Source: JBCBJX01 sp964342855 (GTDB lineage: Bacteria; Pseudomonadota; Alphaproteobacteria; Caulobacterales; Parvularculaceae). From it: 64,000 nucleotides of DNA. The notes beneath the pieces are model-generated. The model searched no databases. It saw only the letters and a list, made by a program, of their open reading frames with translations, and was not told where the DNA came from. Made by a program: the position numbers and the translations under genes. The stretch spans positions 62,001-126,000 of the forward strand of contig CAYFIB010000001.1 in NCBI GenBank assembly GCA_964342855.1, read 5' to 3'. Positions 35,343 to 44,553 of the stretch are shown here, in pieces. Numbering within the stretch: the stretch's first letter is position 1; each line of letters begins with the position of its first letter.

Positions 35343-35948
35343 ATGAAGTCCGCGCTCTTCGCATTGGCCTTCGCCATCGTCGGCGCGGTCGTTGGCGGAA
35401 CGTCCGCCCTCCTGATGTCCGGGCTCGGCCCCGGCGGCGGGCCGGCCGACCATTTCGACATATCGGTCAACGGATGGGCGTCCGACTGGTCCATCGGCGA
35501 CGCATCCGCGAGCCCCTATGTGCGCGCGCGCATCGCCAGACACGGCCTTCTCGCGCTGACCAAGTCGGAAGCCGTCTACTTCACGCGAGCAACCGATGAT
35601 GACGACCGCTCTTTGATTGAACGATGCGACTATATCCTCTCAGGCGGCCGGCAGGCGGCGAGCTGGTGGTCGATCACGCTCTACGACGCCGCCAGCCGAC
35701 TGCCCCTGAACGACGACGCGGCGTTGAGCGTGGACATGACGTCGGTGGACGACGCCGAAAACTGGTCCGTGATCATCAGCGCCCGCGCTCCGGACGACGG
35801 TCTGGATTGGATTTCGAGCCGCAACGCCGGCGAATTCGACCTCACGCTTCGCCTCTATGAACCAGCCGAAGACCTGCTCACGGCGCCCGAGGAACATCTG
35901 AAGCCGCCGAAGATCGAGCGCGTGAGCTGCGCCGGAGGCGAGCGATGA
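35343..35948 (+). CDS. DUF1214 domain protein
   Basis: 201 residues, with an N-terminal membrane anchor or signal (residues 5-25) and a DUF1214 core. Typical phrases are NGWASDWSIGDASASPYVRARIAR, EAVYFTRATDDD, ASWWSITLYDAASRLPLNDDAALS and the C-terminal FDLTLRLYEPAEDLLTAPEE. It begins 9 bp after the GST gene and its end overlaps the DUF1254 gene (ATGA). The DUF1254/DUF1214 pair is widespread; its biochemical role is not established. Confidence 0.85.
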   Translation: MKSALFALAFAIVGAVVGGTSALLMSGLGPGGGPADHFDISVNGWASDWSIGDASASPYVRARIARHGLLALTKSEAVYFTRATDDDDRSLIERCDYILSGGRQAASWWSITLYDAASRLPLNDDAALSVDMTSVDDAENWSVIISARAPDDGLDWISSRNAGEFDLTLRLYEPAEDLLTAPEEHLKPPKIERVSCAGGER

Positions 35949-36469
35949 GAAAGGCGCTGGTCTTTGCGGGAATTTTTCTCGCCGCCGGCCTCGCTGGCCA
36001 TGTCGCGACGCTCCACGCGCTTCCGACGCTGATCATGGCGAAAGCAATCCGGACGCTGCAGGAGAACGGGTCCCCGACGAACGCTTTCTTGATGGCGCCC
36101 CGCATGACGCCGCAAACCCAGACCGTGGTGCGCCCCTCACCGGATCTCGCCTATTCGATCTGTCTGTTCGACGTGTCCAATGGCCCGGTCCTCGTGCAAG
36201 CTGCGCGCTGGCCCCTCTATGCGTCGATGTCCGTTTATGACGCCCGGACCGACAACGTGGCGGCCCTGTCGGTTCAGACCGGCTCGGGCGAGGCGAATTC
36301 CATTGTAATCACTTACAAAAATGACGAGGCGCCGCGCGACGAAGGCGCTTTTCGCGTCGCCGTGGATCACCCGAAAGGCGTCGTGCTTATTCGCCGCCTC
36401 GCCCCGACTGCGGAACTGTACGCCGCCGCGGCCGCTGCTGCGAAGGGCGATGTCTGCGCGCCGCTTTGA
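35945..36469 (+). CDS. DUF1254 domain protein (short form)
   Basis: 174 residues with an N-terminal membrane segment (about 3-22) and a single DUF1254-type domain: SPDLAYSICLFDVSNGPVLVQAARWPLYASMSVYDARTDNVA and HPKGVVLIRRLAPT. Shorter than the fused DUF1254-DUF1214 proteins; here the two domains are separate, overlapping genes. Start overlaps the DUF1214 stop, so the products are likely made in a fixed ratio and may form a complex. Confidence 0.82.
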   Translation: MRKALVFAGIFLAAGLAGHVATLHALPTLIMAKAIRTLQENGSPTNAFLMAPRMTPQTQTVVRPSPDLAYSICLFDVSNGPVLVQAARWPLYASMSVYDARTDNVAALSVQTGSGEANSIVITYKNDEAPRDEGAFRVAVDHPKGVVLIRRLAPTAELYAAAAAAAKGDVCAPL

Positions 36470-36776
36470 GCACGTCGGCAAGGCCGCCGGGACCGCATGT
36501 TAACGATGTTTTGGGACATCTCATGGCTTCGTCATTTCAACAAAGCCTGGCGATACGACGCTCAAATCGCCGGCGCGCATACGGATGCTTCGCGCTGAAC
36601 AGTCACGTCGCTTCAGGCGACGGAAACCGTCGACGCGGGGCTGTGATTTAACCGTCACAATGGGCCGCGTATCGGCCTTCGTCCGGGGACACCGAATAGA
36701 CGCTCGCGGATATCTGGGCGTAGTGTGCTGAAAAAATCGGCAGCCGCCGCACAATCCGCCGTCAGGGAGAAGACCG
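36470..36776. other. 307-bp region upstream of the large TonB receptor
   Basis: No gene is visible. It contains TGTGA-N8-TCACA at 36642-36659, a small GTCGC/GCGAC hairpin just before it, and AGGGAG 7 nt before the TTG start of the receptor. Confidence 0.6.
36642..36659. promoter_or_regulatory. TGTGA-N8-TCACA dyad upstream of the TonB receptor
   Basis: Half-sites TGTGA and TCACA in inverted order as in CRP/FNR-family operators, but with an 8-bp spacer instead of 6. It lies 117 bp before the receptor start. It could be bound by a regulator with different spacing or be accidental. Confidence 0.3.
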
Positions 36777-39700
36777 TTGAAACAGACCTCCAAAACCCTT
36801 CGCATCGCAGCATTTTGCGGCGCCGCAGCGTCCGCCATGCTCGTCGCCGGAACCGCAGTCGCACAGACTGTTGACGAAATCGTCGTCACCTCGCAGCGCC
36901 AGTCGGAAAGCCTCCAGGAAGTTCCGATTTCGGTGACCGCGCTCACCGGCGACGATCTCGCCGCCAAGCAGGTCGAAGGCTTCTCCGACGTCCAGCTCTT
37001 CACGCCGAACGTCTCGTTCTCCAAATCCCAGTTCACGAACTCCACGCTCGCCATTCGCGGCGTCACCAATCTCGCGGTTGCATCCACATCCTCCGCAAAC
37101 GTTTCAATTCACCAGAACGACGTCGCACAGCTGAATTCGCGCCTGTTTGAAACCGAGTTTTACGACGTCGAGCGCATTGAAGTTCTGCGGGGGCCGCAAG
37201 GCACCCTGTTCGGCCGCAACGCCACGGGCGGTGTCGTCAATATCATCACGAACAAAGCGTCCACGGACGAAGTCTCCGCCGCCCTTGAAGCGGAGTACGG
37301 CAATTTTGACGCCGTGAAGATCACCGGCTCGCTGAACATCCCGCTCGGCGACTCCCTCGCCGTCCGTTTCGCCGGTACGGCGATCCAGCGCGAAGGTTAC
37401 ACTGAGAACGTCTTCACCGGGAACGATATCGACGATCGCGATCTTTACAGCTTCCGCGGCTCCCTGCGCTGGTTCCCGTCGGACCGGACCACGGTCGATC
37501 TGACCGCGAGCTATTTTGAAGAAGACGACAACCGCACCAGTTTCCAGAAACGTCGCTGTAACGCGGACATCATTCTGGGTTGCGCCACCGGCCTGATCGG
37601 CCAGCCCGGTCAGCCGACTTCCCTCGGGTTCGACATTCCGGCGACCTCTGGCACGATCGCGTCCATCGCGTCGGACGCGACATTCCGCGCCCTCGGCACG
37701 CAGCTCGGCGCCACCGTCGGCGCCGGCCTGGAAGCCGGCGGTGCGCCGGCGGGCACGGCCGCCGCGCTCGCGACCGCTATCGGCGACGCCTGGGCGGCGC
37801 ACGGCCTGCTGCCGGCAGGCGCGGATCTCGCCGGTCTGCAGGGCATCTCGCAACCGACCGACCTTCGGAAAGTCTCCGAAGATTTCGATCCGGAGTACTA
37901 TGCGGACGAGTTCTTCGCGAGCCTCAATGTCGCGCACGACTTCGACAACTGGTCGATTAAGTTCAACGCCGGCTATGGCGACACTTCGGTCGACTCCATC
38001 CGCGACACGGACTCCTCCGTGAACGCACAGGTCACGCTGCCGAACTTCAGCGCCCTCCCGAACATCATGGCCATCTACGAAAGCTTCGGCGTTCTGCCGG
38101 CAGGCAGCGTTCCTGTGTCAACGCAGCTCGGGCTCGCCGGATTTTATGCGGGCGGACTGCCGACGTCAGGTCTTTCGGAATCGGGCGTCATCTCCGGCGA
38201 CATCATTCAGACCGGCGATCGGATTTACGGCGTCGAGCAGTCGATCGGCGAGAGCACCTATTACTCCGTGGAAGGCATCGTCTCGACGGACTTTGACGGC
38301 CCGGTGAACTTCATCCTCGGCGTCAACTATCTTGAAGACGAGTCCGAGGAAGGCGCCGACTTCAACGTCGCTTTCAATCCGCTGGACTACTTCGCCGTCG
38401 TCGGCGGTACGCTGCTGGCGCAGACGCTCGGCTCTATCGGCCAACTCGCTCCGGGCGCACCCGACCCGGCGTCCGTCTTCGCCACGAGCCCATATTCCTT
38501 CTACACGCCGACCTTCAACAACGACGCGGTCGATTCGAAGCTGGAATCGCTCTCCGTCTTCGGCGAAATGTACTGGGACATCACCCCCTCGCTGAAGTTC
38601 ACGGGCGGCCTGCGGTACAATGAAGACACGGTCAGCACGTCCGAACGCAACGCCTTCGTCGCGAGCTTCCAGAACTTCCTGGCGCTCTCGGCCGGCGCCC
38701 CGGTCACGCCGATCCCGGCGGTCGTCCCGGTGCCGACCTCACAGGAAGCGTTGATCGCGTCGCTGGAGACCGGTGCTCCGTATGACGATATCGAACTTGA
38801 TTTCGACGCCGTGACCGGTCGCGCCGTGCTTCAATGGCAGGCCACGGACAATCAGAACTACTATGCGTCATTCTCGCGCGGCTTCCGTCCGGGCGGCGTG
38901 AACCCGTCCACCGGCGGCAGCCTGGGCGGCAATGCGACCTTCGACGACGAAACCGTCCTCGCTTACGAAGTCGGCGCGAAACTCGTCGGCCTCTCCGGCT
39001 CCCTGCGGGCAAACCTCGCCGCGTTCTACTATGATTATTCCGGCTTCCAGCTGCCAAACCTCGTCGGCATCACGGCGGTCAACGACAACGCGGATGTGGA
39101 GATCTTCGGCCTGGAGGGCGAGTTCCTCTTCCTGCCGACGGATGACACGCGGATCAATCTGACGCTCTCCTATCTGGAGACGGAGATCAAAGACTTCACG
39201 GCGGTCGATCCGGCGAACCCGGCGGCCTTCACCGACGCCGATGTCTATCGCGACGTCGTCCTCGGCAGCGCCTGCGCTGTGAACAATAACGGCCTGCCGT
39301 CGCTCATCGGCCAGAGCATCCCGGGCTTCGGCACGCTGACGCCGTTCGTTCCGGGCTGCGACACGCTCGCCAGCATCGTCGCCGGAACCAACGCTACTCT
39401 TCCTGCGGGCGCGCCGAACTACGAGTTCTTCGACGGCGGCATCGAACAGGACCTGTCCGGCAACGAACTGCCGCAGGCGCCGAACTATTCGATCGCCATC
39501 GGCGCTGAGCATGACTTCCGCTTCAACAACGGAAACCTCATCTTCACGCCGCACATTGACTATTACTATCAGGGCGAATTCTACGGCAGCACCTTCAACC
39601 GCGAAGCCGATGTCGTGGAAGCCTACGGAAACCTCAACCTGCAGGCGACGCTGCAGCCGGAAGTCGGCCCGTGGTACGTTCGCGTATTCGCCCAGAACGT

Positions 39701-39818
39701 TTTCGACAGCGAGAACATTCAAGGTCAGTTCACGGGCGCGCAGGCGCAGGGAGCCTACGTCAACCAGTTCATTCAGGAACCGCTCCGTTATGGCGGCGCC
39801 ATCGGCGTGCGCTTCTGA
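36777..39818 (+). CDS. TonB-dependent receptor (large)
   Basis: Outer-membrane receptor of 1013 residues, starting at TTG with AGGGAG 7 nt upstream. Signal peptide ends in TAVAQ (about residue 30), followed by the TonB box DEIVVTSQRQ and the plug (FSDVQLFTPNVSFSK, ERIEVLRGPQGTLFGRNATGGVVNIIT, up to about residue 165). The barrel ends with RYGGAIGVRF. It is longer than usual because of extracellular loops. Two loops hold Cys pairs (RRCNADIILGCATG near 260; GSACAVN ... PGCDTLA near 835-865), probably disulfides. The plug class is that of receptors for plant-type or unknown carbohydrates and vitamins; the substrate is unknown. Ends in a strong terminator. Confidence 0.92.
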   Translation: MKQTSKTLRIAAFCGAAASAMLVAGTAVAQTVDEIVVTSQRQSESLQEVPISVTALTGDDLAAKQVEGFSDVQLFTPNVSFSKSQFTNSTLAIRGVTNLAVASTSSANVSIHQNDVAQLNSRLFETEFYDVERIEVLRGPQGTLFGRNATGGVVNIITNKASTDEVSAALEAEYGNFDAVKITGSLNIPLGDSLAVRFAGTAIQREGYTENVFTGNDIDDRDLYSFRGSLRWFPSDRTTVDLTASYFEEDDNRTSFQKRRCNADIILGCATGLIGQPGQPTSLGFDIPATSGTIASIASDATFRALGTQLGATVGAGLEAGGAPAGTAAALATAIGDAWAAHGLLPAGADLAGLQGISQPTDLRKVSEDFDPEYYADEFFASLNVAHDFDNWSIKFNAGYGDTSVDSIRDTDSSVNAQVTLPNFSALPNIMAIYESFGVLPAGSVPVSTQLGLAGFYAGGLPTSGLSESGVISGDIIQTGDRIYGVEQSIGESTYYSVEGIVSTDFDGPVNFILGVNYLEDESEEGADFNVAFNPLDYFAVVGGTLLAQTLGSIGQLAPGAPDPASVFATSPYSFYTPTFNNDAVDSKLESLSVFGEMYWDITPSLKFTGGLRYNEDTVSTSERNAFVASFQNFLALSAGAPVTPIPAVVPVPTSQEALIASLETGAPYDDIELDFDAVTGRAVLQWQATDNQNYYASFSRGFRPGGVNPSTGGSLGGNATFDDETVLAYEVGAKLVGLSGSLRANLAAFYYDYSGFQLPNLVGITAVNDNADVEIFGLEGEFLFLPTDDTRINLTLSYLETEIKDFTAVDPANPAAFTDADVYRDVVLGSACAVNNNGLPSLIGQSIPGFGTLTPFVPGCDTLASIVAGTNATLPAGAPNYEFFDGGIEQDLSGNELPQAPNYSIAIGAEHDFRFNNGNLIFTPHIDYYYQGEFYGSTFNREADVVEAYGNLNLQATLQPEVGPWYVRVFAQNVFDSENIQGQFTGAQAQGAYVNQFIQEPLRYGGAIGVRF

Positions 39819-39865
39819 TCGACCTGTTGATAATCGTCAGCGCGCCAATGGCGGGCTGACCAAGG

Positions 39866-39895
39866 AAAAGCCCGCTCAATTGAGCGGGCTTTTTC
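39866..39895. terminator. Bidirectional intrinsic terminator
   Basis: A 14-bp perfect palindrome: A4-GCCCGCTCAA followed by its complement, with a T-rich run to 39900 on the plus strand and an A run on the left that serves as U tract on the minus strand. It ends the TonB receptor transcript and the zwf-gtrA transcript arriving from the right. Confidence 0.9.
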
Positions 39896-39907
39896 TTTCT
39901 TGGCGGT

Positions 39908-40282
39908 TCATCTCGTTCGAATGAGGCGGCGCGAAGCGATGAAATTTACCGGCGTCATCGCCGCGACCACGACGAACACCGCCCAGCGCGGGTTCGCGCC
40001 AAAATTCTCCAAAGCGGCGAGCAAGCCGGCGCCGATAACGAGCGCCACAAGCTGCCACGCAACAAACCTTGCGCCCGCCGCGAAACGGAAAGGCTCACGG
40101 AACGTGAAGCGCGCGTTCAAGAGGTAGGCGAGCGCGATGCTGATTGGATAGGTGATAGCGTAGCTGGCGGGGCCGGAAACAAAGAACAGCGCAGTCTGAT
40201 AAACGGCAAGAGAAACAATGAAGTTCACCGCCGCGACCGCGAGGTAAACCGCTCCTTCCCTGCTCGTTCCGACCATCGTCAA
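39908..40282 (-). CDS. GtrA-like membrane protein
   Basis: 124 residues with four predicted membrane helices and the GtrA-family phrases YPISIALAYLLNARFTFREP and NFIASRRLIRTR. GtrA proteins are thought to move lipid-linked sugars across the inner membrane or help polysaccharide synthesis. Last gene of the run that starts with zwf, 21 bp after pyk. The usual partner, a glycosyltransferase, is not adjacent. Confidence 0.82.
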   Translation of the reverse strand: MTMVGTSREGAVYLAVAAVNFIVSLAVYQTALFFVSGPASYAITYPISIALAYLLNARFTFREPFRFAAGARFVAWQLVALVIGAGLLAALENFGANPRWAVFVVVAAMTPVNFIASRRLIRTR

Positions 40283-40303
40283 AGACGTTTTCTCGGCAGA
40301 CTG

Positions 40304-41734
40304 CTAGACGCCGCCGCTCGCGCCCAAACGCGAAATTTTCAACGTGTTCGTTTTGCCGGGTCGACCGAACGGATAGCCCGTGACGATGACGACGCGTTCG
40401 CCATCGACAGCACCACCGAAATCGCGCGCGGCGGCCTCAGCTGTCTGCAGCATATCCTCGAAACTTTCGACATCTCGCGACACGCGCGCCTCAATGCCCC
40501 AGCCGAGGCGCAGTCGGCGCGCGACGTCCGCATGCGGCGTCAGGACGACGATCCCGCAGCGCGGACGATCACGCGAGACGCGCCGCGCCGTCGACCCGGA
40601 CGCCGTATAGGCGACAAGCGCCGTCACGTCCGGCGCGTCCGTCGCGAGGCTTGCGGCCCGGGATATGGCGTCGGCGGTCGTCAGTTCGTTCGCAGGGAGA
40701 TCAACCGAACGCCCTCGCCAGTATTCATCATCCGCTTCCGCGGCGCGGATGATGCGATCCATGATGGCGACCGCCGTCGGCGGGTGGCGCCCGACCGCGG
40801 TTTCCGCGGACAGCATGACCGCATCGGCGCCCTGCAGAACGGCGGTCGCGACGTCGGAGGCTTCCGCCCGCGTTGGCGTCGGCGCATCCACCATGGACTC
40901 CAGCATGTGCGTGGCGACGATGACCGGCTTTCCGGCGGCCCGGCAGGCGCGAACGATGCGACGCTGGATCAGCGGAACTTCTTCAGGCGGACATTCAACG
41001 CCAAGATCGCCACGGGCCACCATGATCGCGTCCGACAGCGCGACGATCTCCTCGATCGCCTCGACCGCTGAGGGTTTCTCGATCTTCGAGATGATCCCTG
41101 CCCGATCGCCGATCAACTCTCGCGCCTCGCGGACATCCTCCGGTCGCTGCACGAAACTGAGCGCGACATAGTCGACGCCCGCCTCCAGCGCGTAAGCAAG
41201 ATCGCGCCGATCCTTATCCGTCAGAGCGGAAATCGGCAGCGGACGGGACGGCACATTGATTCCTTTGCGGTCCGAAAGCGGCCCGCCCGCCTCGACCTTT
41301 GCGAGACGCGCCGAGCCGTCAACGCCAGTGATGCGCAAACGGAGTTTCCCGTCATCGAGCATCACGAGATCGCCCGGCTCCAGAACCGCGATCAGCTCCG
41401 GGTGCGGCGCCGGTATCACGCCGGGCTGATCCGTCTCCTCGCCCGGCTCCAGACGCACGTTCGCGCCGTAGTCGAGAGTGATCTTCCCGCCGGGTAGCTT
41501 GCCGCAGCGGATCTTCGGCCCCTGCAGGTCTGCGAAGACCGTGATCGGCCGACCGGCGCGCTCTTCCGCCTGACGCACCGCGGCGAGAACCTTTCCATGC
41601 GTCTCGTGCTCGCCATGGCTGAAATTGAGCCGGAACACGTCGACGCCGAATTTATGCAGATTTTCCAGCATCTCCGGCGACGCGCTGGCGGGGCCGACGG
41701 TTGCGACGATCTTGCAGAAACGCGTGGACTTCAT
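40304..41734 (-). CDS. pyk: Pyruvate kinase
   Basis: Phosphoenolpyruvate plus ADP to pyruvate plus ATP, final step after Entner-Doudoroff cleavage. 476 residues with NFSHGEHETH near the start, the catalytic phrase IISKIEKPSAVEAIEEIVALSDAIMVARGDLGVE (Lys and the metal-binding Glu), and ATHMLESMVDAPTPTRAEASDVATAVLQGADAVMLSAETAVG. The C-terminal allosteric domain is present. Starts 21 bp after glk. Confidence 0.96.
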   Translation of the reverse strand: MKSTRFCKIVATVGPASASPEMLENLHKFGVDVFRLNFSHGEHETHGKVLAAVRQAEERAGRPITVFADLQGPKIRCGKLPGGKITLDYGANVRLEPGEETDQPGVIPAPHPELIAVLEPGDLVMLDDGKLRLRITGVDGSARLAKVEAGGPLSDRKGINVPSRPLPISALTDKDRRDLAYALEAGVDYVALSFVQRPEDVREARELIGDRAGIISKIEKPSAVEAIEEIVALSDAIMVARGDLGVECPPEEVPLIQRRIVRACRAAGKPVIVATHMLESMVDAPTPTRAEASDVATAVLQGADAVMLSAETAVGRHPPTAVAIMDRIIRAAEADDEYWRGRSVDLPANELTTADAISRAASLATDAPDVTALVAYTASGSTARRVSRDRPRCGIVVLTPHADVARRLRLGWGIEARVSRDVESFEDMLQTAEAAARDFGGAVDGERVVIVTGYPFGRPGKTNTLKISRLGASGGV

Positions 41735-41755
41735 GGGCTCTCCCCTGCTTTGTCT

Positions 41756-42709
41756 TCAGTCGCGCAGCAACGCAGCCGCGCCGAGCAGCGCCGCGCCGTC
41801 CTGCACGATCAGGTCAACCGGAACCGGCTCCAGATACGTCTTCATGCGCCCTTTATCGAGGAATTTTTCGTTGAAGGCGCTTGCGAGAAAGATATCCTGA
41901 ATCTTCGGCAGGATGCCGCCGCCGAGAACGACGCCGCCGCGCGAGCCAGTACCGAGCACGGCGTCTCCCGCCACCGCGCCGAGCAGGCCGCAGAAGAGGT
42001 CGACCGCCTTGACGGCGATAGGGTAACTTCTGTCCTTCGCAGCGTCGGTAATTTCATTCGCTTGCAGAGAAACGCGTGGCGTTCCGGCGATGACGCACAG
42101 CGCACGATGCAGGTTGACGAGCCCGCGTCCTGAAAGAATGCGCTCGACTGACACGCGCGGGTGCTCCCGCGCGATGAACTGCATCACCTCGACTTCTTCC
42201 GCCGTACGCGGCGCGAAGGTCACGTGCCCGCCTTCCGTCGGCACGACTTTCCAGTCATCGCCAAAGGGCACGAGCAGCGCCTGCCCCAGCCCGGTGCCGG
42301 GGCCGACCACCAGTTTCGGCGCGCCGACCTGCGCCGCGCCCGCCTTCACCTCTACGAACGCCTCATCCGGCAAGTGCAGAACGCCCGCCGCAAGCGCTTC
42401 GAAATCGTTCACGACCCGGAGGGCGTCCAGTTCCAGCTCACGCTCGACGCGCGCTTTCTCCAGAACCCACGGCGAATTGGTGAAGGTGACCGTGTCTCCG
42501 TGCGCTGGCCCCGCGACGGCGAAACAGGCGCGCTTCGGCTTCGCCGAGGTCGCTTCGATATAGGCGTCGGCGGCGTCGCGTATCGTCTCGAAGTCTTCGG
42601 CCCGAAAGGTCTGTGGTTCGGCGACCATCCATCGGGCGCCGTCGCGGGTCGCCAGGCCGAACCGCGCGTTCGTGCCGCCGATATCAGCGACGAGCACCTC
42701 TTCAGACAT
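41756..42709 (-). CDS. glk: Glucokinase
   Basis: ATP-dependent phosphorylation of glucose, ROK-unrelated Glk family. 317 residues with the ATP phosphate-1 loop VADIGGTNARFGLA (about 7-20), the NSPWVLE and NDFEALA segments (catalytic Asp), LVVGPGTGLGQALLV and GGVVLGGGILPKI. Overlaps the end of edd by 8 bp, so translation is coupled. Confidence 0.95.
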   Translation of the reverse strand: MSEEVLVADIGGTNARFGLATRDGARWMVAEPQTFRAEDFETIRDAADAYIEATSAKPKRACFAVAGPAHGDTVTFTNSPWVLEKARVERELELDALRVVNDFEALAAGVLHLPDEAFVEVKAGAAQVGAPKLVVGPGTGLGQALLVPFGDDWKVVPTEGGHVTFAPRTAEEVEVMQFIAREHPRVSVERILSGRGLVNLHRALCVIAGTPRVSLQANEITDAAKDRSYPIAVKAVDLFCGLLGAVAGDAVLGTGSRGGVVLGGGILPKIQDIFLASAFNEKFLDKGRMKTYLEPVPVDLIVQDGAALLGAAALLRD

Positions 42710-44540
42710 TGCTCGCCTCAGTCAGAAGAAAGGTCATGGCTCCCGCCTCCGCACCGTTGACGCTCGCCCGCAGGCCCGCGAACAGCTCCCGGCCGACGCC
42801 GCGACGCTCCGCATCGAGATCGACAGGCGCGGACACGCGGTTCGCGAACTCCGCCGGATCGACCTTGATTTCGAGGCGACCGGCGACCGCATCAAGCCGG
42901 ATGATATCCCCGTCGCGCACTTTGCCGATCGCGCCGCCGTCCTGTGCTTCCGGCGTCACGTGGATCGCCGCAGGCACCCGACCCGACGCGCCGGACATAC
43001 GACCGTCCGTCACCAGCGCGATTTTGAAACCACGGTCCATCAGGACGCTGAGTGGCGGCGTCAGCTTGTGAAGCTCTGGCATGCCGTTCGCTTTCGGTCC
43101 CTGGTTCGGAACAACGGCGATGAAGTCCCGATCGAGTTCGCCCGCCCGAAAGCGGTCGATGATCTCCTGCTGCGAGCCAAACACGATGGCCGGCGCTTCG
43201 ACGATCCGGCGTTCTACTTTCACCGCCGAAGTCTTGATCACCGCCCGCCCTAGATCTCCTTCGAGGGTCACAAGACCGCCGGTCGGCGCCATCGGGTTTG
43301 CGACCGGTCGGAGTATGCTCTCATCAAGCGACGTCGCGGCGCCTGCGCGCCATGAAAGGGCGCCCTCCTCCAGCCACGGATCCTCCGTATAGCGGCGCAG
43401 GCCGGGGCCGGCCGCTGTCATGACATCCTCATGCGCGAGCCCCGCGTCGAGCAGTTCACGGATGACGAAGGCGAGACCGCCCGCCGCGTGGAACTGGTTC
43501 ACATCTGCCGCGCCGTTCGGATACACCCGCGCGAGCAGCGGCGTTGCGTGCGAAAGCTCCGCGAAATCCTTCCAGTCGATGACGACGCTGGCCGCTCGCG
43601 CCATGGCGACAAGGTGGATCGCGTGATTGGTCGACCCGCCCGTCGCGTGCAGCCCGACTATGGCGTTGACGACGGCGCGCTCATCGACCACGTCGCAAAA
43701 CGGAATGTAGTCGTCGCCCAGCTTCGTCGTGCGCGCCGCCCGTAGCGCCGTCTCGCGAACAAAGGCGTCGCGAAGAGGCGTGCCCGGATTGATGAAGGCC
43801 GAACCGGGCAAGTGAAGCCCCATCATCTCCATCATCATCTGGTTGGAATTCGCCGTGCCGTAGAACGTGCAGGTTCCGGCGGAATGATAGCTCGCCTGCT
43901 CCGCCGCCAGCAACTCCTCGCGGCTCGCCTTGCCCTCGGCGTAGAGCTTCCGGATGCGTCCTTTCTCGTCATTCGGCAGGCCGCTCGCCATGGGTCCGGC
44001 CGGCAGGAACAGGATCGGCATGTGCCCGAAGCGGGCCGCGGCGATGAACAGTCCGGGCACGATCTTGTCGCAGACCCCCAGCATTAGTGCGGCGTCAAAA
44101 ACGTTGTGAGAGAGGGAAACCGCGGCGGCGAGCGCGATGACATCGCGAGAGAACAGCGACAGGTCCATGCCCGCCTGTCCCTGCGTGACGCCGTCGCACA
44201 TGGCCGGCACGCCGCCCGCCACCTGCGCCGTCGCGTCGTAGTCGGCGAGCGCGGCCTTGATGAGGTCTGGATAGTCCTTCAGCGGCTGATGCGCCGACAG
44301 CATGTCGTTGTAGGCCGTCACGATGCCTATATTCGGCCCTCGCCCTTTCGCGAGCTTTTTCTTTTCGTCCAAGGGGCTCGCAGCGGCGGCGTGGGCGAGG
44401 TTTCCGCAAGAGACATGCCCGCGCTGCGGACCGTCGCTCGCCGCTGCGCGCATCTGACGGAGGTAGGCTTCACGCGTCGGGCGGCTGCGCTCGCGTATCC
44501 GATCCGTCACGCGGGCGAGCGTATCGTTGAGTTGCGCCAT
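42702..44540 (-). CDS. edd: Phosphogluconate dehydratase
   Basis: Iron-sulfur dehydratase making 2-keto-3-deoxy-6-phosphogluconate. 612 residues from ATG 44540 (GGAGCC just upstream); the open frame to 44675 reads through the pgl end. IlvD/Edd family phrases: GHVSCGNLAHAAAA, TAYNDMLSAHQPLKDYPD, PAMCDGVTQGQAGMDLSLFSRDVIAL, CTFYGTANSNQMMMEMMGLHLPGSAF, and the C-terminal GRMSGASGRVPAAIHVTPEA. Gap of 13 bp to pgl; overlaps glk by 8 bp. Confidence 0.96.
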   Translation of the reverse strand: MAQLNDTLARVTDRIRERSRPTREAYLRQMRAAASDGPQRGHVSCGNLAHAAAASPLDEKKKLAKGRGPNIGIVTAYNDMLSAHQPLKDYPDLIKAALADYDATAQVAGGVPAMCDGVTQGQAGMDLSLFSRDVIALAAAVSLSHNVFDAALMLGVCDKIVPGLFIAAARFGHMPILFLPAGPMASGLPNDEKGRIRKLYAEGKASREELLAAEQASYHSAGTCTFYGTANSNQMMMEMMGLHLPGSAFINPGTPLRDAFVRETALRAARTTKLGDDYIPFCDVVDERAVVNAIVGLHATGGSTNHAIHLVAMARAASVVIDWKDFAELSHATPLLARVYPNGAADVNQFHAAGGLAFVIRELLDAGLAHEDVMTAAGPGLRRYTEDPWLEEGALSWRAGAATSLDESILRPVANPMAPTGGLVTLEGDLGRAVIKTSAVKVERRIVEAPAIVFGSQQEIIDRFRAGELDRDFIAVVPNQGPKANGMPELHKLTPPLSVLMDRGFKIALVTDGRMSGASGRVPAAIHVTPEAQDGGAIGKVRDGDIIRLDAVAGRLEIKVDPAEFANRVSAPVDLDAERRGVGRELFAGLRASVNGAEAGAMTFLLTEASNV

Positions 44541-44553
44541 GTGGCTCCTCCGC

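Noticed and set aside
38868..39722. 284-codon minus-strand frame inside the large TonB receptor
   Set aside because: Antisense shadow of a well-supported receptor, no motif.
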